Below are positions 1-5,381 of a stretch of 5,381 nt of DNA, piece by piece; position 1 is the stretch's first letter, and the number at the start of each line of letters is the position of its first letter. The notes below the pieces were generated by a model. That model was not told where the DNA came from and did no database searches. It saw only the letters and a program-made list of their open reading frames with translations. Location: positions 1-5,381 of the forward strand of contig JAEXCD010000033.1 in the NCBI GenBank assembly GCA_023393715.1, read 5' to 3'. Both the position numbers and the translations under genes were made by a program. This stretch comes from Bacillota bacterium (lineage in GTDB: Bacteria; Bacillota; Clostridia; Tissierellales; Peptoniphilaceae).

Positions 1-3000
1 CGTCTGCAGGAAGCGCACGTAGCGTCCGATGTTCGCCTCGTCGAGCGATGCGTCGATCTCATCCAGGATGCAAAACGGCGTCGGCCGGATGGAAAAAATG
101 GCAAAGAGGAGCGCCATTGCCGTGAGCGAGCGTTCGCCGCCCGAAAGCAATCCCAGGCTTTGCAGCTTCTTTCCCGGAGGCTGCGCTGCGATTTCAATAC
201 CCGCCGAAAGCACGTCTCCGCTGTCGAGCACGAGCTCGCCGTGCCCGCCTTGAAAAAGAATACGGAAAATCTCATCGTATTTTTCGTTGATCCGGCGAAA
301 GCTGTCGCGAAACATGGACGACATCGTTCGATCGAGATCCTCGATCAGCGTCATGATATCCGCTTTGGATTTATTGAGATCCTCCGTCTGGAAACGTAAA
401 AAGGCCACCTCCTGCGCGATCTGCTCATATTCTTCGATGCTGTCAAAGTTGAAAAAACCGATGCGGCTCAGCTCCTGCTTGATTGATGCGACCCGCTGTT
501 TGGTCGTTTCAACGGGAACGAGCACTTTGAGGCGCTCCCATACGTTTTCAACGCTGAGATCGTATTGCTCGCGATAATTTTCCACACACTGTGCGCGCTG
601 CTCCGCCAAAGACTCAATACGAACGCCCAGCTGATAATCCTGTTTATCGAGCTCGATGCGTACTGCGCTCAATTCTTCGCGCTGCAAGGATTGCCTGGCC
701 ACTGTCTCCTCTACGGAATGGCGTTTTTTCAGCAACGCGTCCTCACCCTGTGCCAGCTCCTCCAGCCTTCGAGTCGACTGTTCCAACGCGCAGGCCAGCG
801 AGGAAATTTCACGCTTTCCGGCATCCTTTTTGATCTCAAGCGCCTGAATCTGCTGCTGCGCTTCGTCGTTTTGCCGCAGCCACTCCTCGCGGCGCATCGC
901 ACAGTCTGCCAGCCTGTTTTTGGCCAAAAGCAGCTCCCGCTCATTGAAATCGCTGCGCCCCTGGAGTGCGACGACCTCTTTCCCGCGGGCCGCCCGAATC
1001 TCCTGCTCCTTCTTAAGCGACTGGGAGAACCCCCGAAGCCGATCGAGAACCGACTGATGTCGAACGCCCCACTCCTTCTTTTGTGCCGCAAAGTCAATTT
1101 CGGCATGCCCGGTCTTTTCGTCCAGCCGGCGCGAAAGCTCCTCAATTTTTTCGTCGAGCAGCTGCACTTCAACGCCGCGGCTCGCCTCCTGCTCTCTCGC
1201 TTGCTGGAGCTCATCGAGACATTTCGGATAGGCCGACGCCAGTTCATCGCCGCGCTTCAGCAGCTCCTCGCGCTCGGCGTTCCTGAGCTGCTCCTCCTGT
1301 GCCAAAGCGTCAAGCGCCTCCTGCTTTTGAGGCAATGCACGCTTCAGCTCCTCAAGCTGTTTTTTTCGGTTCAGCAAGCTCCCCCCCTGCCGGTGGCTCA
1401 TGCTGCCGCCGACCATGGAGCCGGAGGTGTTCACGACATCTCCCTCTAAGGAGACAATGCGATCAGTATTGTCGCGCCGATGCGACAGGCGAATGGCATC
1501 GTCAATCGAACGCACGAGAGTCGTCCTCGCCAGGAAATGGTTCAGAATAGGGGCAAAACGCGGTTCCGCAATCACCGCGTCGACCGCATTGCACAGGGCT
1601 TCCTTGGCGGCATTCGGAACGGGCTTCGGCCCGCGGATTCGATCCAGCGGGAGAAAGGTAATCCGTCCCAGACGCCTTTTTTTCAGCACCTCGATTAAGA
1701 ACTTGGCGTCCTGCTCCGTCTCGACGACGATATTCTGAAGTCCCGCTCCGAGACAGACGTCAATGGCCGTTTCATAAGGACTTTTCACCTGAATCAGGTC
1801 TGCCAGCACCCCTATGAAATGAGCGCGAAGCTCCGGCTCTCGATCGGCGACCTTAAGAAACTGCTGAACCGGCTTAAAGTATCCTTCGTAGTTTTCAACC
1901 AGGGTTTGCAGCACCTGATATCGCGATTTCATCGCGGAAAGTTCATTGCTCAGGGCGGCACGCTGCTCAGCGCTTCGCCTCGTCCACTCCTCGTTCTCGC
2001 GAAGCCTGTGCTGGATCGCCGTTCGGTCGGCGTCGAGACGGGTCAGTGCCTTCGCGCGCTGCGCTACCTCGTCCTGCATCGCGCCTTGCCCCTCTTGCAA
2101 TTCGGCTCTTTTTGCGCGCAGCGCTGCCCGATCTTCGTCCCACTGTCTGCGCTGCTCCTGCAAATCCTCTGCGCGCTGTGTCTGCGCTTTTTCCTCAAAT
2201 TCGAGGTAATGCAGGCGCTCCTCGATCTCGCTTCGCTCCTTTTCCGCAGCGTCGATCTCCTCCTGAAGCCGCTGCTCCGCATCGCTGTTCTGCTCGCTCA
2301 GACCGGACAGCTGTCCGCGCAGATCCGCTTGCTGGCGATCCAGCTCCCCGATACGGCTTTCGACGCGTTCCGTTTCCTCCGCCAGCTGTTCGAGATGCTC
2401 CTGCCTCGTCTCAATATCCCGTTGCAGACGGATAAGATCCTGATCATAGAAGCGGAGCTGTTCCTCGCGCACCGCGGAAATGCGCTTCGCCTCTGCAATC
2501 GTGTGTTCCTCACCTCGACGCTGACGCTCCATTTCCTCCTGCTGTACCGAAAAGCCTTGCAGGCGTTCCTGAACGGGAGCAAGCTCGGTATTCAGCGCCT
2601 CCAACTGCGAAACCACCTCTTCCAGCTCCTCCTGAATGCGCTGCTGCTCCGCTTTCGCCTCCAACGCGCGATCGTCAATGCTGTGCAGCTGCTTTTTCAG
2701 TAAGGAAAGCTCGTTTTGCTCCAGCTCCTGCGTAAGCTGATAGCCGCGCTTCGCGTTATCCGCCTGTTTCTTCAGAATCGCCTCTTGCTGAATTTTGGCG
2801 TTGAGCTCCACCGACACCTTTTCCAGCGTCGCTTCCGTTTTTTCGAGCCGCTTCTGCGATTCTGCCTTTTGAAATTTTAATTTTGAAATTCCGGCCGCTT
2901 CTTCAAAAATCTCGCGGCGATCCTCGCTTCTGGAGCTGAGAATGTCCTCAATACGCCCCTGGCCGATGATGGAATATCCCTCTTTTCCGATGCCCGTATC

Positions 3001-3387
3001 CAAAAAGAGCTCCCGTATATCCTTTCGGCGCACCGGCGCCTGGTTGATGAGATACTCGCTCTCTCCGGATCGATATACCTTTCGGGTAACGGCGACTTCT
3101 TCGTAGGGCAGGGCGATCGTCCCATCCGCATTATCAAAGGCAATCGTCACCTGAGCCATATTCATCGGCGCCTTTTTCTGTGTCCCGGAAAAGATGACAT
3201 CCTCCATCTTTGCTCCGCGAAGGGCCTTCACCGATTGCTCGCCCAACACCCAGCGAATGGCGTCCGAAATATTTGATTTTCCAGACCCGTTGGGTCCGAC
3301 GACGCCAACAAAGTCGTGGCGGAATTCCAATCGCTTCTTTTCCGCAAAGGATTTGAATCCGTATAATTCCAAATACTTCAGCTTCAA
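1..3387 (-). CDS. smc: Chromosome segregation/condensation protein SMC, C-terminus cut off by the window edge
   Basis: SMC is the ATPase of the bacterial condensin complex. It dimerises at its hinge, works with ScpA and ScpB, and organises newly replicated chromosomes. The window holds 1129 codons with no in-frame stop. Seen in order: the N-terminal family opening LKYLELYGFKSF; Walker A GPNGSGKS (residues 31-38); an arginine at 57 in the LRG context, matching the R-loop; a Q-loop in IGQGRIEDIL (Q143); the conserved EEAAGISK stretch; a long Glu/Lys/Gln/Arg-rich coiled coil to about 500; a hinge from about 500 to 664, including NYEGYF, ADLIQV and the glycine-rich SGSMVGGS (655-662); a second coiled coil to about 1000; the ABC signature LSGGE (1081-1085); and Walker B FCILDEIDAS with catalytic Glu1110. 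Family length is about 1180-1190, so some 50-60 residues lie beyond position 1. The start is TTG, chosen because it gives the conserved N-terminus and has a good ribosome binding site. ftsY often follows smc in this operon, but it is outside the window. Confidence 0.97.
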   Translation of the reverse strand, partial: MKLKYLELYGFKSFAEKKRLEFRHDFVGVVGPNGSGKSNISDAIRWVLGEQSVKALRGAKMEDVIFSGTQKKAPMNMAQVTIAFDNADGTIALPYEEVAVTRKVYRSGESEYLINQAPVRRKDIRELFLDTGIGKEGYSIIGQGRIEDILSSRSEDRREIFEEAAGISKLKFQKAESQKRLEKTEATLEKVSVELNAKIQQEAILKKQADNAKRGYQLTQELEQNELSLLKKQLHSIDDRALEAKAEQQRIQEELEEVVSQLEALNTELAPVQERLQGFSVQQEEMERQRRGEEHTIAEAKRISAVREEQLRFYDQDLIRLQRDIETRQEHLEQLAEETERVESRIGELDRQQADLRGQLSGLSEQNSDAEQRLQEEIDAAEKERSEIEERLHYLEFEEKAQTQRAEDLQEQRRQWDEDRAALRAKRAELQEGQGAMQDEVAQRAKALTRLDADRTAIQHRLRENEEWTRRSAEQRAALSNELSAMKSRYQVLQTLVENYEGYFKPVQQFLKVADREPELRAHFIGVLADLIQVKSPYETAIDVCLGAGLQNIVVETEQDAKFLIEVLKKRRLGRITFLPLDRIRGPKPVPNAAKEALCNAVDAVIAEPRFAPILNHFLARTTLVRSIDDAIRLSHRRDNTDRIVSLEGDVVNTSGSMVGGSMSHRQGGSLLNRKKQLEELKRALPQKQEALDALAQEEQLRNAEREELLKRGDELASAYPKCLDELQQAREQEASRGVEVQLLDEKIEELSRRLDEKTGHAEIDFAAQKKEWGVRHQSVLDRLRGFSQSLKKEQEIRAARGKEVVALQGRSDFNERELLLAKNRLADCAMRREEWLRQNDEAQQQIQALEIKKDAGKREISSLACALEQSTRRLEELAQGEDALLKKRHSVEETVARQSLQREELSAVRIELDKQDYQLGVRIESLAEQRAQCVENYREQYDLSVENVWERLKVLVPVETTKQRVASIKQELSRIGFFNFDSIEEYEQIAQEVAFLRFQTEDLNKSKADIMTLIEDLDRTMSSMFRDSFRRINEKYDEIFRILFQGGHGELVLDSGDVLSAGIEIAAQPPGKKLQSLGLLSGGERSLTAMALLFAIFSIRPTPFCILDEIDASLDEANIGRYVRFLQT

Positions 3388-3416
3388 TATAGACTCCTCA
3401 ATCGAACGCTCCTGTG
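3388..3416 (-). promoter_or_regulatory. rnc-smc spacer with the smc ribosome binding site
   Basis: This 29-base gap separates the rnc stop codon from the smc TTG. It contains GAGGAG at 3394-3399, six bases before the TTG, which decides the start of smc. A second box, AGGAG at 3409-3413, lies just after the rnc stop and sits six bases before an in-frame ATT codon (3400-3402). ATT is a very rare start and would add five residues before the conserved SMC N-terminus, so TTG is preferred. There is no room for a terminator and I see no convincing promoter, so smc is probably read through from rnc. Confidence 0.8.
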
Positions 3417-4139
3417 CTACAGGCGTCCCGTTTTCTCGATTTGCTCCCACGCGAACTGAGCCGCGCGCTGCTCTGCCTTCTTCTTATTCGTCGCCGTTTG
3501 TGTGCAGATGACCTTGCGATCCACGCGAAGCGCCACCGTAAACCGCTTGTCGTGCGGCGCCCCTTCCTCTGCTACGACCTCGTAGGAAAACGAACGCGAC
3601 TGCCGATGCAGCCATTCCTGCAGCTTGCTCTTATAGTCGATAAAAATCCGCTTTCGTTCCCGCTCCTGTTCTACGATTCGCTCCAGATTCTGTTCAAAAA
3701 AAGTGTAGAGAAAATCGTAGCCGCCATCGAGATAGATGGCTCCGCAGATTGCTTCCCAGCAATCCGCGACGATGGACGGCTTTGCGCGCCCTCCGGATGC
3801 TTCCTCTCCCTTGCCCAGCAGGAGGCGTTCTCCGATGCCAAACTGTTCGCCGATATAGGAAAACGAGGCCTCGCAGACGATCTGAGAACGGCGGCGCGTC
3901 AGCGTGCCTTCCGACGCCCCCGGAAAAAGCCGGAATAACAGATCGCTGACGATGAGCTCCAACACCGCATCGCCTAAAAATTCCAGCCGTTCATTGCTTT
4001 CCAGCGTCTTATCCGGGCATTCGTTAATGTAGGAAGTGTGTACAAATGCCTTTTCCAAATAAGCGCGGTCGTGAAAAGAGTAGCCGAGCCTTTGTTCCAG
4101 CTCGGCGAGAGACTCCTGATTTATTTCGGTCCTGCTCAT
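3417..4139 (-). CDS. rnc: Ribonuclease III
   Basis: This is a cytoplasmic double-strand-specific endoribonuclease that matures rRNA precursors and processes some mRNAs and sense/antisense duplexes. It needs Mg2+ and works as a homodimer. At 240 residues it is close to the usual 220-250. The catalytic domain carries the family signature NERLEFLGDAVLEL (49-62), with acidic residues E50, E53 and D57. The second metal-binding part is GKGEEASGGRAKPSIVADCWEA, with D126 and E129 matching E. coli D114 and E117. A double-stranded RNA-binding domain covers about 168-236: it opens DYKSKLQEWL, has the GAPHDKRF loop (193-200), and ends in the basic helix NKKKAEQRAA (218-227). All catalytic residues are present, so the enzyme should be active. 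The ATG overlaps the acpP stop in an ATGA, and no strong Shine-Dalgarno sequence precedes it, so translation is probably coupled to acpP. There is no other internal Met to serve as start. Confidence 0.98.
   Translation of the reverse strand: MSRTEINQESLAELEQRLGYSFHDRAYLEKAFVHTSYINECPDKTLESNERLEFLGDAVLELIVSDLLFRLFPGASEGTLTRRRSQIVCEASFSYIGEQFGIGERLLLGKGEEASGGRAKPSIVADCWEAICGAIYLDGGYDFLYTFFEQNLERIVEQERERKRIFIDYKSKLQEWLHRQSRSFSYEVVAEEGAPHDKRFTVALRVDRKVICTQTATNKKKAEQRAAQFAWEQIEKTGRL
4136..4139 (-). other. ATGA stop/start overlap joining acpP and rnc
   Basis: The acpP stop TGA (4136-4138) and the rnc start ATG (4137-4139) share bases. The bases upstream, within the last acpP codons, contain no AGGAG-like box at normal distance. 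This layout usually means that a ribosome ending acpP restarts on rnc (termination-reinitiation coupling). The overlap is seen directly; the coupling is inferred. Confidence 0.8.
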
Positions 4140-4372
4140 GAAAGAAGCGCTTCGACGCGGTCAATCACCTGTTCGACCGTCTTCATGGATTCCAAATCGG
4201 TCTCCGCAAACTGGATTTCAAATGCATCCTCCACACTCATAATAAAATCCAGCACGCCGATCGAATCGACGTCATACTCCTTCTGTAAATCCTTATGAAC
4301 ATCAATGCCTTCTACGCCAAGCTGTTCTTCAATGATCTGACAAATCTTTTCTTCAATTTTCGTCCGTTCCAT
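4136..4372 (-). CDS. acpP: Acyl carrier protein
   Basis: This small acidic cytoplasmic protein carries growing acyl chains on a 4'-phosphopantetheine arm and presents them to fatty acid synthase enzymes and to PlsX. The chosen ATG gives 78 residues, the normal ACP length, beginning MERTKIEEKICQ. The reading frame stays open upstream to an ATG at 4459, but that would add 29 non-ACP residues lying wholly inside plsX and has no support. The prosthetic-group site is DSI with Ser37, at the start of helix II (DSIGVLDFIMSVEDAF). Helix I (about 4-17) and helix IV (about 65-77, TVEQVIDRVEALL) are recognisable. The usual DLGADSLD is replaced by EYDVDSIG, so it is a divergent member. A specialised ACP is possible, but its place between plsX and rnc argues for the main fatty-acid ACP. 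The start overlaps plsX by 20 bases. Confidence 0.92.
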   Translation of the reverse strand: MERTKIEEKICQIIEEQLGVEGIDVHKDLQKEYDVDSIGVLDFIMSVEDAFEIQFAETDLESMKTVEQVIDRVEALLS

Positions 4373-5357
4373 TTTTCCGATCTCCTTCCACTCGAGAAGC
4401 AATTTTTTCTTCCACGCGGCTCGATGCATAGTGCAATAGCTCGGGAATCGCCAAAGCAAAGGTCTGCGCGCCGGAATTCCCGTGTGCCTTATAAAGCGGC
4501 TTCCGCGTTCCCAAAAGCGGCGCCCCGCCGTACGCCTTATAGTCGTAGGTCGATGCGATGCCCTTAAAAACGCCCTTCAAAAGCGCGCCGCCGATTTTTG
4601 TCTTTGTGCTGGAATAAATTCCCTTCCGGATTTCCGAAAACAGCGTCTTCGCCGTGCCCTCCAGCGTTTTTAACGCCACATTGCCCGAAAAGCCGTCCGC
4701 AACGAGCACATCACAGCTCCCGTCAAGAAGTCCCCGGGCCTCAATGTTTCCTACAAAATTCAGGTCGCTGTCCTTCAGCAATTCATAGGCCTGCTGTGTT
4801 CGCTTGTCTCCCTTTCCCGGCTCTGCACCGACATTGAGCAGGCCGACGCGCGGGTTGCTCCGCCCGAGTACCTCGGACATATATACCGCCCCCATCGTGC
4901 CGAATTGAAACAGAATTTCAGGCGTCGTGTCCATATTGGCTCCCGTATCGACCAAAACGGTTCCGCCTGCCGCATTGGGAATTACCGCCGCCAAACAGGC
5001 GCGCTCAATTCCGGCAATGCGTTTTGTAATAAAATAGCCGCCCGCGAGCAAGGCTCCCGTACTGCCTGCCGTCAAAAATCCGTCGCAGTCCGGCTCGTTG
5101 AGGCGCTGCAAGCCGAGTACCGTACTGGACTGCTTCTTGCGTCGAATCGCCAGTACCGGATGCTCGTCATTTGTAATGTACTCATTCGTATCAATCCACT
5201 CAATGCGGCTGAGGTAAGAGGAGAGAATTGGCTCCATCTGATTTTTCGGTCCGACCAGCACCGCATCAAAATCGTGCCGCTCCATCGCCAGCTTCGTGGC
5301 CTCCGCGACCATTACCGCTCCTTCGTCAGCGCCAAGCGCATCAATGATCAGTTTCAT
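4353..5357 (-). CDS. plsX: Phosphate acyltransferase PlsX (acyl-ACP:phosphate transacylase)
   Basis: PlsX converts acyl-ACP and inorganic phosphate to acyl-phosphate, which PlsY uses to acylate glycerol-3-phosphate, the first step of phospholipid synthesis in most Bacillota. It is a peripheral membrane enzyme. The product has 334 residues, almost exactly the family length (B. subtilis about 333). Recognisable blocks in order: N-terminal IIDALGAD (4-11); HPVLAIRRKKQSS (66-78); TAGSTGALLAGG (96-107); VDTGANMDTTPEILFQFGTMG (136-156); NPRVGLLNVGAEPGKG (168-183); GNIEAR (203-208); VADGFSGNVALKTLEGTAK (219-237); YGGAPLLG (276-283); and AHGNSGAQTFALAI (291-304). The tail after about 310 is charged and variable. 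The N-terminal motif is DALGAD where DxMGGD is usual, and GSTGALLAG replaces GNTGALLAG; otherwise it looks intact. The start ATG has a strong ribosome binding site. The stop lies inside acpP, whose product is PlsX's substrate carrier. Confidence 0.97.
   Translation of the reverse strand: MKLIIDALGADEGAVMVAEATKLAMERHDFDAVLVGPKNQMEPILSSYLSRIEWIDTNEYITNDEHPVLAIRRKKQSSTVLGLQRLNEPDCDGFLTAGSTGALLAGGYFITKRIAGIERACLAAVIPNAAGGTVLVDTGANMDTTPEILFQFGTMGAVYMSEVLGRSNPRVGLLNVGAEPGKGDKRTQQAYELLKDSDLNFVGNIEARGLLDGSCDVLVADGFSGNVALKTLEGTAKTLFSEIRKGIYSSTKTKIGGALLKGVFKGIASTYDYKAYGGAPLLGTRKPLYKAHGNSGAQTFALAIPELLHYASSRVEEKIASRVEGDRKNGTDEN
4382..4389 (-). promoter_or_regulatory. acpP ribosome binding site inside plsX
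   Basis: The sequence GGAAGGAG on the minus strand lies nine bases before the ATG at 4372. It supports the 78-residue start of acpP over the upstream in-frame ATG at 4459. It sits within the last codons of plsX, so ribosomes finishing plsX pass over it. Confidence 0.85.
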
Positions 5358-5381
5358 AGCCCCTCCTTCTCATATCTTCTT
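5354..5381 (-). other. Possible tail of an upstream gene overlapping plsX (uncertain)
   Basis: Only 24 bases lie upstream of plsX. One minus-strand frame reads in from the edge as RRYEKEGL and stops at a TGA (5354-5356) that overlaps the plsX ATG. A second frame reads KKI then stops at TGA (5370-5372). Either could be the end of an upstream operon gene; fapR or rpmF is common at this position in Bacillota. The fragment is too short to identify, and both may be chance. Confidence 0.2.
5362..5368 (-). promoter_or_regulatory. plsX ribosome binding site
   Basis: AAGGAGG on the minus strand lies four bases before the plsX ATG. The match to the 16S anti-Shine-Dalgarno is near perfect, though the spacing is slightly short. 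It confirms the plsX start. Confidence 0.85.

Noticed and set aside
729..1247. Minus-strand open frame of 172 codons inside smc, Arg/Ser-rich
   Set aside because: It is an out-of-frame shadow of smc with low-complexity composition. The smc frame is open through the same region and continues to the Walker B motif.
565..1449. Plus-strand open frame of 294 codons, very leucine-rich
   Set aside because: It is codon-aligned antisense to the second SMC coiled coil. GAG, CAG and AAG codons on the coding strand become CTC, CTG and CTT on the other, which gives long leucine-rich frames. It has no start signals or recognisable domain.
1819..2703. Second plus-strand open frame, also 294 codons and leucine-rich
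   Set aside because: It is the antisense shadow of the first SMC coiled coil in the same register. The equal length is coincidence. The interval between the two shadows corresponds to the SMC hinge, where codon composition changes.
2867..2890. AT-rich patch with the direct repeat TTTTGAAATT twice, considered as an internal promoter
   Set aside because: It encodes the conserved SMC stretch GISKLKFQK. I see no convincing -35/-10 pair, and two Lys-Phe/Ile-rich codon groups explain the repeat.
1..3387. Possible frameshift or pseudogene in smc
   Set aside because: Reading every codon from 3387 to 1 gave no stop, and the N-terminal Walker A, hinge, signature motif and Walker B all lie in the same frame.
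3414..3938. Plus-strand open frame of 174 codons opposite rnc
   Set aside because: It lies wholly antisense to a well-supported RNase III gene and resembles no family I recognise.
4373..4459. Upstream extension of acpP to an ATG at 4459
   Set aside because: The extra 29 residues lie inside plsX and have no ACP similarity, and a good ribosome binding site precedes the internal ATG at 4372.

Overview
The window carries part of a compact housekeeping operon, all on the minus strand. In transcription order it reads plsX (acyl-ACP:phosphate acyltransferase), acpP (acyl carrier protein), rnc (ribonuclease III), then smc (chromosome condensation ATPase), which runs off the left edge. The order plsX-acpP-rnc-smc is a known Bacillota arrangement. 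B. subtilis has plsX-fabD-fabG-acpP-rnc-smc-ftsY; many Clostridia have the shorter form without fabD and fabG, as here. The window therefore most likely comes from the chromosome of a Clostridia-type Bacillota with a moderate, slightly GC-rich composition. I cannot name the genus from the sequence alone.

Layout from right to left: 5358-5381 is a 24-base leader with a strong ribosome binding site. plsX is 4353-5357. acpP is 4136-4372; it starts inside the end of plsX (20-base overlap) and its ribosome binding site lies in plsX. rnc is 3417-4139 and shares an ATGA stop/start overlap with acpP. A 29-base spacer (3388-3416) holds two Shine-Dalgarno-like boxes. smc is 1-3387: it starts at TTG, has 1129 uninterrupted codons in the window, and lacks only about 50-60 C-terminal residues. 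There is no gene-free stretch over 30 bases, and I saw no tRNA, rRNA, CRISPR array, mobile element or terminator.

Functionally, PlsX makes acyl-phosphate from acyl-ACP for phospholipid synthesis and ACP is its acyl donor, so the first two genes share a pathway. RNase III (rRNA and dsRNA processing) and SMC (chromosome organisation) are unrelated in mechanism but commonly linked here, so the operon ties membrane synthesis, RNA maturation and chromosome segregation together transcriptionally. The overlaps and short spacings imply a single mRNA with translational coupling.

I find no sign of a new biological system. The items most worth checking are a homopolymer pair with a slippery heptamer just after the SMC hinge, a divergent ACP, and the non-ATG start of smc.
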